Position numbers and translations under genes: made by a program
Shown: one piece after another, positions 1-9,012 of the stretch
Position numbering within the stretch: position 1 is the stretch's first letter
How the letters are laid out: each line of letters starts with the position of its first letter
Assembly: GCA_011049715.1 (NCBI GenBank)
Contig: DRHF01000083.1
Location: forward strand, 1 to 45,617
Length of the DNA: 45,617 nt
Source of the DNA: Desulfobacterales bacterium
GTDB taxonomy: Bacteria; Desulfobacterota; Desulfobacteria; Desulfobacterales; UBA2156
Direction of reading: 5' to 3'
The notes under the pieces: generated by a model
The model's database searches: none
Told to the model about the DNA's origin: nothing
The model's input: only the letters and a program-made list of their open reading frames with translations

Positions 1-248
1 AAGCACTCAAAATAGTGATCCCTCCGACAGTGAGCGTTCTAATTTCAGCTTTTAAGGACACATCGCTTGTCGTGATAATCGCGTTGTACGATCTGCTCAA
101 AACAACCCAGTCCGTTCTTTCTGATCCGAAATGGATGGCCTATTCTACAGAAGCGTACATATTTATTGCAGCAATCTATTTTGTATGTTGTTTTTTTATG
201 TCCAACTACAGCCGTCGCCTTGAGAAGGAGCTTGATACCGGCTTGTAG
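1..248 (+). CDS. aapM: General L-amino acid ABC transporter permease, C-terminal part (AapM-like)
   Basis: This is the 3' end of a gene that begins before the window; the frame is open from base 3. It encodes the last part of an inner-membrane permease of a polar amino-acid ABC importer. The visible segment starts with a VIPPTVSVLISAFKDTSL-type stretch, which matches the conserved cytoplasmic loop of HisM/AapM permeases that contacts the ATPase, followed by a hydrophobic final membrane span and a basic tail ending SRRLEKELDTGL. The tail resembles AapM of the rhizobial Aap system more than HisM. The ATPase gene follows 101 bases downstream on the same strand, so the two are probably one operon. 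The N-terminal part cannot be judged. Confidence 0.85.
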   Translation, partial: ALKIVIPPTVSVLISAFKDTSLVVIIALYDLLKTTQSVLSDPKWMAYSTEAYIFIAAIYFVCCFFMSNYSRRLEKELDTGL

Positions 249-349
249 GCTTGGGCGCTACCAAGCGGTGCTTAACTGGATTTATGAATTCAAGAGGAAA
301 TAGACGAATTTATTCAATTGTACAAACAGCAAAATGAAGAGAGTTGTCC

Positions 350-1126
350 ATGAACCAGGATAATGCGAATAAAAACCGAGCGCTTTCGAGCGATTCGCCC
401 ATGATCGAGATCATCGATATGCACAAGTGGTTTGGCGAGTTCCACGTGCTTCAAGGGATAAATCTAACCGTACGGGAAAAGGAGCGAATTGTCATCTGCG
501 GCCCTTCAGGTTCTGGAAAGTCGACCCTGATCCGCTGCATCAATCGTCTGGAAGAGCACCAGCGCGGCCAAATTATTGTTGACGGTATTGAACTGACCAA
601 TAACCTGAAAAATATCGAGAAAATTCGCGCAGAGGTCGGGATGGTCTTTCAGCATTTTAATCTCTTTCCTCATCTGAATATCGTTGAAAATCTCGCCCTG
701 GGCCCCATCTGGGTCAGAAAGGTCCCAAAAAAAGAAGCAGAAGAAACCGCCATGTACTATCTGGAAAAGGTGCACATTGCAGATCAGGCCTTGAAATTTC
801 CCGGACAGCTTTCAGGCGGCCAGCAACAGCGTGTGGCCATTGCCCGGAGCCTTTGCATGGCTCCGAAAGTGATGCTTTTTGATGAGCCGACCTCTGCACT
901 AGACCCTGAGATGATTAAGGAAGTACTCGATGTCATGATTGAGCTCGCTAAAGAAGGAATGACAATGATCGTGATCACCCATGAGATGGGCTTTGCCAAG
1001 AGCGTGGCCCACCGGGTGCTTTTTATGGATTTTGGCCAAATCGTTGAAGGAAATACGCCGGAAGCGTTTTTTGAAAACCCCCAGCATGACCGGACAAAAT
1101 TGTTTCTCAGTCAGATTCTCCAGTAG
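350..1126 (+). CDS. aapP: Amino-acid ABC transporter ATP-binding protein (AapP/GlnQ family)
   Basis: This is the ATPase that drives uptake of polar amino acids together with the upstream permease. From the ATG at 350 it is 258 residues, the normal length. The Walker A motif GPSGSGKST is at about residues 51-59, the Q-loop lies in the [12 protein letters not shown] stretch, the signature is [12 protein letters not shown], Walker B is [12 protein letters not shown] and the switch histidine is in VITHEMGFA. The N-terminal [11 protein letters not shown] and the C-terminal [10 protein letters not shown] are typical of AapP-type subunits. A TTG at 344 is also in frame, but GAAGAGAG is spaced better for the ATG at 350. 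A gap of 67 bases separates it from hrpA. Confidence 0.95.
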   Translation: MNQDNANKNRALSSDSPMIEIIDMHKWFGEFHVLQGINLTVREKERIVICGPSGSGKSTLIRCINRLEEHQRGQIIVDGIELTNNLKNIEKIRAEVGMVFQHFNLFPHLNIVENLALGPIWVRKVPKKEAEETAMYYLEKVHIADQALKFPGQLSGGQQQRVAIARSLCMAPKVMLFDEPTSALDPEMIKEVLDVMIELAKEGMTMIVITHEMGFAKSVAHRVLFMDFGQIVEGNTPEAFFENPQHDRTKLFLSQILQ

Positions 1127-1193
1127 AACCCTTTCACCCGTTTCGGTCCCGATATCCGCTTACCCATTGGTACAACCTGATTGTTATTGACTG

Positions 1194-4100
1194 ATGAAAC
1201 ACAATTTAGAAAAACTGGAATCCCTTTTGCCTGATACATTAAGCAGAGACAGGGATTCAATCAGACGCCAGCTTAACCGTTTAAAACGCTCTGATGACAA
1301 GCACCTTTCCGATCAGAAAATAGAAAACAGCCTCTCACGTCTCAAAAAGAGACTTCAGATTTCGATTCAAAAACGAAAATGGCGAAAAGATCACCTGCCT
1401 AAACCAGCATTTAACACCGCTCTTCCCATTTTTTCCCATAAAGAGGAAATAGTAGACTCCATATTAAAAAATAGAGTCGTCATCATATCCGGCGAGACCG
1501 GTTCAGGAAAGACGACGCAGATTCCACAATTCTGCATGGCCGCCGCAAGGGGGATCAATGGAATGATCGGTTGCACCCAACCCAGAAGAATTGCTGCGAC
1601 CACAGTTGCCCATCGCATCGCAGAAGAACTCGGAGAGGAACTCGGCAAGTCGGTCGGATACAAGATTAGATTCAAAGAAATGACACGGAAGGAGTCATTT
1701 ATAAAAATAATGACCGACGGGATCCTGCTTGCCGAAACCCAGACCGACCCTTATCTCAACCAATACGATACCATTATCGTGGATGAAGCCCATGAGAGAA
1801 GCCTAAATATCGATCTCACCCTGGGTATTTTAAAGATTCTAATAAAAAGGAGAAAAGATCTGAAACTGATCATCACCTCAGCAACGATCGATACAGCAAA
1901 ATTTTCAGCAGCCTTTGATCATGCGCCGATCATCGAGGTTTCAGGCCGGATGTATCCGGTCGAAATCAGATATTTTCCTTCGGATAATCAACAAGAAGAC
2001 ACCAGTGAACCGAACCACATAGAGATGGCAGTTTTCACCATAGAAAAATTGCACAAAAAAAGCCCGAAAGGCGATGTTTTGGTCTTCATGCCGACCGAAC
2101 AGGATATCAGGGATACATGTGAACTGATTGAAAGCAGAGATCTTGAAAAGGTATCGATTCTTCCTCTATATGCACGGCTTTCCGGCTCTGAACAAAGAAA
2201 TGTCTTTTTACGCTCTTCGGGCCGGAAAATAATTGTGGCGACCAATGTTGCGGAGACATCCATCACGATCCCTGGAATCCGATATGTCATCGATACAGGG
2301 CTCGCGCGAATTTCCCAGTATTCGCCTGCATCCCGAATTACCTCCCTCCCGGTTTTACCGATCTCAAGAAGTAGTGCGGACCAGAGAAAGGGGAGATGCG
2401 GAAGGGTGGAAAATGGGGTTTGCATACGCCTTTTTTCACAGGACGATTATGACACTCGCCCGGTTTTTACTCTCCCTGAGATCCTGAGGGCAAACCTGGC
2501 AGAAGTAATTCTGAAGATGATCGCCTTGAAACTGGACGATATAGACCACTTCTCGTTTATTGATCGACCGACCAAAAAAAGTGTCAAGGATGGGTATGAT
2601 CTGCTCGTCGAACTCGGGGCCATTGAAAAAAAGCACCGCGGGAAACGCTTTTCTCTTACGGATAAGGGAAAGTTAATGACAAAAATACCGTTCGATCCTC
2701 GGTTGTCACGGATACTGATCCAGGCAAAAAAGGAAAAATGTTTAAAAGAGATGACGGTAATTACTTCTGCACTGAGCCTCCAGGACCCCAGAGAAAGACC
2801 AGGGGAAAAAACCAAGGAAGCCGAACAATCTCAATCCGTGTTTCTTGATTCATCTTCCGATTTTATCACCCTGCTAAATATCTGGAACGGTTATCAACGC
2901 ACCTGGAAAATGGTAAAAAGCACGAACAAGATGAAAAAGTTCTGCAAAGACCATTATCTCTCATTCAAAAGGATGAGAGAATGGCGTGATATCCATACCC
3001 AAGTTTTGGCTATTTTAAAAGAGAGTGAAATGCTCGATGGAGCATTCAAAATAAAGACTGTCTCAAATCCGGAATACCGGATCTCGAAACCTGTATTTGA
3101 GCGAATTCATAGATCGATTCTCAGTGGATTTCTCTCAAATATTGCGATGAAGAAAGAAAAAAATATCTATAAGGCGGCAAAAGGAAAAGAGGTGATGATC
3201 TTTCCTGGCTCAGGTCTTTTCAATGGGGCCGGCCAATGGGTTGTTTCAGCGGAAATGATAAAGACCTCCAGACTGTTTGCCCGAACGGTTGCCAACATAG
3301 ACAGCGGCTGGTTGGAGAATCTGGGCAAGGGGCAGTGCAAATATACCTACCACCAGCCTCACTGGGACAAAAACGGAGGTGAGGTGATTGCATTTGAACA
3401 GGTAAGCCTTTATGGCCTCATCATTGTCTCCAAACGGACGGTCTCTTTTGGCCCAATTGATCCTGACAAGGCATCAGATATTTTTATCCGTAGCGCACTT
3501 ATGATGGGAGAGGTCAAAAAGATGTTTTCTTTTATAACACGAAATAACGCGTTAATAAAAAATATAAAAGAGATGGAAAACAGGATCAGAAAAAGAGATC
3601 TGCTGGTCAGCGAAGACGAGTTGGTTCTTTTTTATAAAAAACGACTTTCAGGTGTTTTTGACATTAAAGGACTTGAAAGATTGATAAAGGAAAAGGGGAC
3701 CGATCGGTTTTTGTTGATGAAAAAAGAAGATCTTCTTCTTTATACGACAGATGAGAAGGAGATGTCCCTTTACCCGGACAGCATCTCTTTTGGAAACTAC
3801 CAATTTCCGTTGACCTATTGTTTTAATCCAGGAGAAGAGGACGATGGAGTCACCGTCAACATCCCAGCCAGCGTTGCTTCGGCAACACCGGTGGCGGAAA
3901 CCGACTGGCTGGTGCCGGGACTTTTAAAAGAGAAAGTAACGCTGCTGATAAAAGGCCTCCCGAAACAGTACAGAAAGCACCTTGCACCGGTGACCCAGAC
4001 GGTCGACACCATTCTTAATGAAATCCCGAAGGGAAAAACCACTCTGATTACTGCGCTTGGTAAATTCATATACAAGCGCTTCAACCTCAGTATCCCGGGT

Positions 4101-5180
4101 TCAGCCTGGCCTTCCGCTTCCCTCCCCGACCACCTGAAAATGCGTATGTCGGTTAAGGGGCCAAAGGGAGAAGAGATTTTTTCAGGGAGAGACCCGTATC
4201 TTCTTTATCAAAAACTACCCGCAAAATCAGACCCGAAGGAATCGATCGAATTTGCATCTGCCATAAACGCAGTAGAAAGAACCGGCATAACGAGCTTCGA
4301 TTTTGAGAATCTACCTGAAACCATCACCCTTAGAGGCAAAAAGGGGACCCATTGGGTTGCTTACCCGGGTCTGGAAAAGGGTGAAGGTGATATTGACCAA
4401 AGCCGTGGGGTAAATCTTCGGCTGTTTCATCACAGGGGGGAGGCTGTAAAATCGCATAAAGAGGGTGTTGTTGCGCTTTTTTGCATCACCCTTTCAAAAG
4501 AGTTGAAATTCTTAAAGAGGATTCTGGTCACACCCAAAAAATGGGTCGATCATACCCAACATTTTGGAGGTGTAAAACAGCTGGAAAATCAGATGTTTCA
4601 AAAGGTTGTTCATGATCTTTTCCACAAGAACATCCGGCGTAAAGATGAATTTAAAACCTTGACTGAATCCGCATCACCGCTCTTGCTAACCAAAGGCCGG
4701 GACTTGTTAAACAGCGTTCTGTCCGTTGTTGCAGCGTATCATGAAGCCAGATCGAAACTCTACCAGTTGGAGATCGCCAACCGATCAAACAGTTATACGG
4801 TCAACTTCTTCAGTTCCCTGCGTGAAGACCTTTCCCAACTGGTTCCGGAAATCTTTATTCAACTTTATGATTCAGATAGACTCAATCATATGGTCAGATA
4901 CATCAGGGCAGTCACCATTCGGGCGGGAAGGGGATCTGTCAGCCTTGAAAAGGATCAGACCCGCGCAGAGGATGTAAAAGTGTTTTCGGACAGGCTTGCC
5001 GACCTGTTGGAAACGCTTTCACCATCTGTATCAAAGGAAAAGAGAAAGGCGATTGAGGATTTTTTTTGGTTGATACAGGAATACAAAGTTTCACTCTTTG
5101 CCCAGGAGCTCAAAACCTCGTTTCCTGTTTCTAAAAACAGGTTTAAAAAGAAATTAAGCGAAATTGAAAGGATGATCTAA
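1194..5180 (+). CDS. hrpA: ATP-dependent RNA helicase HrpA
   Basis: A 1328-residue DEAH-box RNA helicase, close to the roughly 1300 residues of E. coli HrpA. Seen in order: Walker A GETGSGKTTQ at about residues 100-109, motif II DEAH at 197-200, motif III SAT, motif V/VI stretches including ATNVAETSITIPG and QRKGRCGRV, then a helicase-associated domain and a long C-terminal region of the DUF3418 type ending near residue 1328. Known HrpA proteins unwind mRNA and help rescue collided ribosomes; that role is inferred from family. The C-terminal 27 bases overlap the end of the convergent glycosyltransferase gene. No frameshift is seen across the 4 kb. Confidence 0.95.
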   Translation: MKHNLEKLESLLPDTLSRDRDSIRRQLNRLKRSDDKHLSDQKIENSLSRLKKRLQISIQKRKWRKDHLPKPAFNTALPIFSHKEEIVDSILKNRVVIISGETGSGKTTQIPQFCMAAARGINGMIGCTQPRRIAATTVAHRIAEELGEELGKSVGYKIRFKEMTRKESFIKIMTDGILLAETQTDPYLNQYDTIIVDEAHERSLNIDLTLGILKILIKRRKDLKLIITSATIDTAKFSAAFDHAPIIEVSGRMYPVEIRYFPSDNQQEDTSEPNHIEMAVFTIEKLHKKSPKGDVLVFMPTEQDIRDTCELIESRDLEKVSILPLYARLSGSEQRNVFLRSSGRKIIVATNVAETSITIPGIRYVIDTGLARISQYSPASRITSLPVLPISRSSADQRKGRCGRVENGVCIRLFSQDDYDTRPVFTLPEILRANLAEVILKMIALKLDDIDHFSFIDRPTKKSVKDGYDLLVELGAIEKKHRGKRFSLTDKGKLMTKIPFDPRLSRILIQAKKEKCLKEMTVITSALSLQDPRERPGEKTKEAEQSQSVFLDSSSDFITLLNIWNGYQRTWKMVKSTNKMKKFCKDHYLSFKRMREWRDIHTQVLAILKESEMLDGAFKIKTVSNPEYRISKPVFERIHRSILSGFLSNIAMKKEKNIYKAAKGKEVMIFPGSGLFNGAGQWVVSAEMIKTSRLFARTVANIDSGWLENLGKGQCKYTYHQPHWDKNGGEVIAFEQVSLYGLIIVSKRTVSFGPIDPDKASDIFIRSALMMGEVKKMFSFITRNNALIKNIKEMENRIRKRDLLVSEDELVLFYKKRLSGVFDIKGLERLIKEKGTDRFLLMKKEDLLLYTTDEKEMSLYPDSISFGNYQFPLTYCFNPGEEDDGVTVNIPASVASATPVAETDWLVPGLLKEKVTLLIKGLPKQYRKHLAPVTQTVDTILNEIPKGKTTLITALGKFIYKRFNLSIPGSAWPSASLPDHLKMRMSVKGPKGEEIFSGRDPYLLYQKLPAKSDPKESIEFASAINAVERTGITSFDFENLPETITLRGKKGTHWVAYPGLEKGEGDIDQSRGVNLRLFHHRGEAVKSHKEGVVALFCITLSKELKFLKRILVTPKKWVDHTQHFGGVKQLENQMFQKVVHDLFHKNIRRKDEFKTLTESASPLLLTKGRDLLNSVLSVVAAYHEARSKLYQLEIANRSNSYTVNFFSSLREDLSQLVPEIFIQLYDSDRLNHMVRYIRAVTIRAGRGSVSLEKDQTRAEDVKVFSDRLADLLETLSPSVSKEKRKAIEDFFWLIQEYKVSLFAQELKTSFPVSKNRFKKKLSEIERMI

Positions 5181-5981
5181 TATGCTGAGGTAATGGATCG
5201 CTTCATCTTCACGGCCCCGTTTCAGGCACCCCCCAGCATAAATGCTACATTTTTCCTTCAATGCATTCATTGCAGCCCTTTGTTGATCAGCTGAAAGAAG
5301 GTTACTTTTTAGAATCTTTGTCAGAGACTCTATTCGATATTTGTCCAGACCCCACTTCCGGGAAAGCTGATCGTTGTGCCCACCCCGTTTTTTAACCAGA
5401 GGGATGTCAACGAGATATATCGGGCACCACCTGGCGATCCTGAGCCAAAGGTCATAATCCTCGCAGGCGGGTAGTTCTTCATCAAACAAACCGGCTGTTT
5501 TAAAGAGGCGCCGTTTCATCATCACCGCAGAGGGGCTGACCAGGCAGAGGGAAAGAGACGGCTCAAAAATCCTGCCGGATAATTTTTTGTGATGATGTTT
5601 TGGATTCACCCGTACACCGTTTCTGATCCAAATTTCCCCTGTCTGACAAATCAAGGCATCTGGATTTGATTTGAAAAAATCAATCTGGCTGGATAGTTTT
5701 TTTGGGAGCCAAATATCATCTGAATCCAGAAAGGCGATAAATCGGCCGGATGCAGCAGCAATACCTCTGTTCCTGGCCGCACTGACCCCCTTGTTTTTCT
5801 GATACAAAACCACGATCCTCTCCCCGTATGTATCCAGGATTTGCATCGTGTTATCCGTTGACCCGTCATCAATTACGATCAGTTCGTAATCTGAAAAATC
5901 CTGATCGAGAACAGAATCGATGGCATCGCGTACGGCCCAACCCCGGTTATAGGTTGGGATAATTACACTGACAACAGGCAT
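5154..5981 (-). CDS. Family 2 glycosyltransferase
   Basis: A GT-A fold family 2 glycosyltransferase of about 275 residues. The start MPVVSVIIPTYNRG, the nucleotide-binding DDGSTDNT segment, the DXD-like motif in AFLDSDDIWLPKK and the later ACEDYDLWLRIA motif (with the ED pair seen as catalytic-base region in this family) are all present. It probably adds a sugar to a lipopolysaccharide, exopolysaccharide or a glycolipid; the acceptor cannot be told. I chose the ATG at 5981, which matches the family N-terminus and follows an AGACAGAGA stretch; an in-frame ATG at 5999 would add six residues but has no ribosome-binding site. No other glycan genes are nearby. It converges on and overlaps hrpA by 27 bases. 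Confidence 0.88.
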   Translation of the reverse strand: MPVVSVIIPTYNRGWAVRDAIDSVLDQDFSDYELIVIDDGSTDNTMQILDTYGERIVVLYQKNKGVSAARNRGIAAASGRFIAFLDSDDIWLPKKLSSQIDFFKSNPDALICQTGEIWIRNGVRVNPKHHHKKLSGRIFEPSLSLCLVSPSAVMMKRRLFKTAGLFDEELPACEDYDLWLRIARWCPIYLVDIPLVKKRGGHNDQLSRKWGLDKYRIESLTKILKSNLLSADQQRAAMNALKEKCSIYAGGCLKRGREDEAIHYLSILDHPFNFA

Positions 5982-6061
5982 TTTTCTCTGTCTAGTCATA
6001 TGAATGGAGGATTTTGCCTCAATTTCAAAATAAAAAGGTTAGAACTCAAGTATCGCAAGTG

Positions 6062-6862
6062 TTAATCAACCGGTTGGAGATAATCAAGAACCTCTGAATA
6101 GATATCCGGAGAAACGACAAGAAGTCGGTCTTCAATCCGTTTTCCATCCATGTATTCGCTCAGGAAAAACTCACCCCCATCCAGTTTGAATATCTTTCCC
6201 CCTGCGGCTTCGATTATAATCTGAACGGCAGCAAGATCCTGGTAAGATTCATTTGCAATGATAGCCGCCTCCGCACAGCCCTTGGCAACATAGCAAATAT
6301 GGGCGGCAGTTGATCCCAGATTTCGAATTTTGCCTGGAAATGTGTGGCGAAAATGATGGGTAAATCTGGAATAGGTCAGGAACACACTCTCTTCATTAAT
6401 CGAATCCTGGTCCGAAATGTTGATTTCTTCTTTTCCTAAAAAAGCTTTCTTACCGGCTTTCGCATAAAAGAGATCACCGGTGCTCGGCATATAAAAAGCA
6501 CCGAAAATGGGCCATAAATTCTCCATAAGGGAAACAGACATCCCCCACATCGGAATTCCTGCTTGAAAATTGGCAACGCCGTCCAGTGCATCAAAGGTCC
6601 AGAGATATGTTTTTTCCCCATTTTCAATGGCATCGCTCTGGAGGTTGTTTGTAAATAATTGGTGTTCCGGAAAAGCATTTCGCATCTGATTTTGGAAAAA
6701 ATCGACCAAATAAAGTTCAGCCTCTGTGACCAATTCATCATCAAATTTAATATGTGACCTCCCTTTACCATAATAAGAAAGCGCTTCATCCCCGGCACGA
6801 CGGATGACTTCCATTGCAAATTCGGTAAAATCTTCAACTATGGAATTTTGAGTGGCCTCCAT
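6062..6862 (-). CDS. Inositol monophosphatase family protein with altered metal site
   Basis: A 266-residue member of the IMPase/FBPase-like superfamily, which normally hydrolyses a phosphomonoester using two or three Mg2+ ions. The DPLDGT motif is present as FDALDGVANF (residues 90-99, both Asp kept at 91 and 94), and the WDxAA motif as YQDLAA (207-212, Asp209 kept) followed by EAAGG. The upstream Glu motif, usually GEE after FPEH, reads LFTNN at about residues 69-73, and the TEAD motif reads TEAE. One metal-binding Glu therefore seems missing, so activity is uncertain. A strong AAGGAGGG ribosome-binding site precedes the ATG. The gene stands alone, 81 bases beyond the glycosyltransferase start. 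Confidence 0.85.
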   Translation of the reverse strand: MEATQNSIVEDFTEFAMEVIRRAGDEALSYYGKGRSHIKFDDELVTEAELYLVDFFQNQMRNAFPEHQLFTNNLQSDAIENGEKTYLWTFDALDGVANFQAGIPMWGMSVSLMENLWPIFGAFYMPSTGDLFYAKAGKKAFLGKEEINISDQDSINEESVFLTYSRFTHHFRHTFPGKIRNLGSTAAHICYVAKGCAEAAIIANESYQDLAAVQIIIEAAGGKIFKLDGGEFFLSEYMDGKRIEDRLLVVSPDIYSEVLDYLQPVD

Positions 6863-7015
6863 TTTCCCTCCTTTTTAATGACTGGGTGGTTTTCCTATTA
6901 AACCAAGATAATCCTCAATTCCGACTTCTTCATTAATCAAAACAAACCACAAAGGCAAAGAAAAAATACGAGATGAATCTCACCGGCAGACTTCGGAGCC
7001 ATTCAAAGAAAAGTT

Positions 7016-8113
7016 TCAACCTTTTTTGTTTTTAATATGTTCTACACGGTTCAACAGGGGGATAAATTTGAGGTTTGCTTTTGGAAACGGATAGTTGTTG
7101 ATTTCCTTTATTTTAACCCAACGGTAATCCGTTGCCTGATTCAGTTTAACCGCCCCGGATACATACCTGCAAAGAAATACGTCTATAAGAATTCTAAAAT
7201 GGGTATAAGCGTGTTTTACACGGGTTAAATAGGAATCGATTTCTATCGAAAGGCTGACCTCCTCTTTCATCTCTCTGATACAGGCTGATTCGGGAGTTTC
7301 ATTTTTCTGTATTTTTCCCCCTGGAAACTCCCATAAGCCGCCCAGCAGACCTTCAGGCTTTCGTTTGGTGATTAAAACACGACTATTTTTATAAACCACA
7401 CCGATTGCAACACGATATTCTGGAATTGATCGGGTGGGAATGCGTTTTGGGTATGCAGCTACTTTTCCGTTTTTTTGCGCGCGGCAATAGGTTTCAATCG
7501 GGCAGCTTGTACATGTTGGGTTTTTGGGCTTGCAAATCAGGGCGCCCAATTCCATCATCGCTTGATTAAAAGTGCCGGGATGATCTGTATCAATCAATCG
7601 ATCTGAAAATTTCTTAAAAATGCCATATGAGACCGCTCTGTTTACCGGCGCATCGATTTGATTAAACCGGGAAAGGACGCGCTTGACATTTCCGTCCACA
7701 GCCGGGTAGGGACGGTCAAAAGCGATACTGAGGACTGCGGCTGAGATATAATCCCCCACGCCCGGCAATTTCAAAAACGCTTCGCGATCATTCGGTATTT
7801 TTCCTTTGTATCTCTTTATAACCAACTTCGCTGCTTGATGCAGATTGCGTGCCCGGGCATAATACCCTAATCCCTCCCAGGATTTTAACACATCCTGCTG
7901 GTCGGCTTTGGCCAGCGCTTTCAGATCTGGAAAATGTCGACAAAATTTTGGATAGTATCGGATAACGGTTTTGACCTGGGTCTGTTGTAACATCACTTCG
8001 GACACCCATATGCGATAAGGGTTTTTTGTCTCCCGCCAGGGGAGTCGCCGGTGATGGTTCATATACCAGGAGATCAGTATTTTTCGAATAACAGGAATTT
8101 CTCTGTTTTTCAT
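7016..8113 (-). CDS. mutY: A/G-specific adenine glycosylase MutY with Nudix-type C-terminal domain
   Basis: Removes adenine mispaired with 8-oxoguanine. From the ATG at 8113 it is 365 residues. The HhH-GPD domain shows SEVMLQQTQV with the catalytic Glu at 39, the helix-hairpin-helix LPGVGDYISAAV (116-127) and catalytic Asp140 in AVDGN. The iron-sulfur loop is C194-X6-C201-X2-C204-X5-C210. The C-terminal domain keeps a nearly complete Nudix box (GGKIQKNETPESACIREMKEE), with only the last Gly changed to Ser, whereas E. coli MutY has lost this box. I chose ATG 8113 because GGAG lies seven bases upstream; a TTG at 8146 would add eleven residues. It diverges from the FmdE gene. Confidence 0.95.
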   Translation of the reverse strand: MKNREIPVIRKILISWYMNHHRRLPWRETKNPYRIWVSEVMLQQTQVKTVIRYYPKFCRHFPDLKALAKADQQDVLKSWEGLGYYARARNLHQAAKLVIKRYKGKIPNDREAFLKLPGVGDYISAAVLSIAFDRPYPAVDGNVKRVLSRFNQIDAPVNRAVSYGIFKKFSDRLIDTDHPGTFNQAMMELGALICKPKNPTCTSCPIETYCRAQKNGKVAAYPKRIPTRSIPEYRVAIGVVYKNSRVLITKRKPEGLLGGLWEFPGGKIQKNETPESACIREMKEEVSLSIEIDSYLTRVKHAYTHFRILIDVFLCRYVSGAVKLNQATDYRWVKIKEINNYPFPKANLKFIPLLNRVEHIKNKKG

Positions 8114-8274
8114 ACAGCCGCTCCAATCGTACACAAAGATCAACAAAATTATATCAGCTTGACCATCCGGGTTGTTTGACCTATACCAGAATAAATATAT
8201 GAAACCCTAAATGAGAGTGAACAAAATAAAGAAACATTATATAATTGAGTGAAAGAAAAAGGTGGAAAAAAACA

Positions 8275-8877
8275 ATGGATTTACCGAAAGAATTTAAAGC
8301 ATGCGTTGAATTTCACGGACATCAGTGTCCCGGTCTTGCATACGGTTATATCGTGGCAAAAGAAGCAATGCGACTTCTCGACTTGAAAAGATCCCATGAC
8401 GAAGAAGTCGTTGCCATATGTGAGAATGATTCCTGTGCAGTCGATGCTTTTCAGGTACTTCTCTGGACGACCATCGGCAAAGGCAACCTTATCGTAAAAA
8501 ACTATGGAAAAAATGCCTATACAATTCTTGAGCGTTCAAGCAAACGGATGTATCGGTTTTCAAGAACACATTTTTACAATTACACAGGAAAAAATAAAGA
8601 AGAATTTCAACTTTTGGATAGGGCCCTGTCTGCGGGAAAAGCTAGCGTAGAACAAAAAGGACGGCAAAAATTGCTAAAAACGAAAGACTTGATCCAAAAA
8701 CCTTTTGACGAGGTTTTTTCAACTCGGGCGAAACAATTTACGACGACCCCTTATGCTCCCATCGCCCTTTCCAAACCCTGTTCAAAGTGCGGCGAGATGA
8801 CAATGGCAACAAAATTGGTCTTTTCAAAGGACCAAGCCGAACTGTGCATCCCCTGTTCGGATGCAAACGGGGGTTAA
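8275..8877 (+). CDS. FmdE family protein with C-terminal zinc ribbon
   Basis: A 200-residue protein of the formylmethanofuran dehydrogenase subunit E (FmdE) family. The N-terminal FmdE domain has the hallmark FHGHQCPGLAYGY at about residues 13-25 and the NDSCAVDAFQ segment with a conserved Cys. The C-terminus carries a zinc ribbon with CSKCGE and CIPCS pairs. In organisms without methanogenesis these proteins often occur near molybdenum or tungsten enzymes; the true role is unknown and nothing next to it suggests a partner. The ATG at 8275 is preceded by AGGTGG; a TTG at 8245 is in frame but unsupported. It is monocistronic, with convergent SDR downstream. Confidence 0.88.
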   Translation: MDLPKEFKACVEFHGHQCPGLAYGYIVAKEAMRLLDLKRSHDEEVVAICENDSCAVDAFQVLLWTTIGKGNLIVKNYGKNAYTILERSSKRMYRFSRTHFYNYTGKNKEEFQLLDRALSAGKASVEQKGRQKLLKTKDLIQKPFDEVFSTRAKQFTTTPYAPIALSKPCSKCGEMTMATKLVFSKDQAELCIPCSDANGG

Positions 8878-9012
8878 CCCCGTCAAAAAAACCACACCCA
8901 ATGTGATCAAAGACACGAAAACAATCAACCGCATACCCTTCACCTTACCCTAAAATATCAGGTGTGAAACTTGAGTCAATTACTTGATGATTCCGGCTCC
9001 GCTGTGTTCGGT

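Noticed and set aside
1988-2425. A 145-residue minus-strand frame opposite hrpA
   Set aside because: Shadow of the conserved helicase core; no ribosome-binding site or family match.
8870-8900. Terminator downstream of the FmdE gene
   Set aside because: ACGGGG/CCCCGT can form a stem, but it is followed by A and not T on the plus strand.
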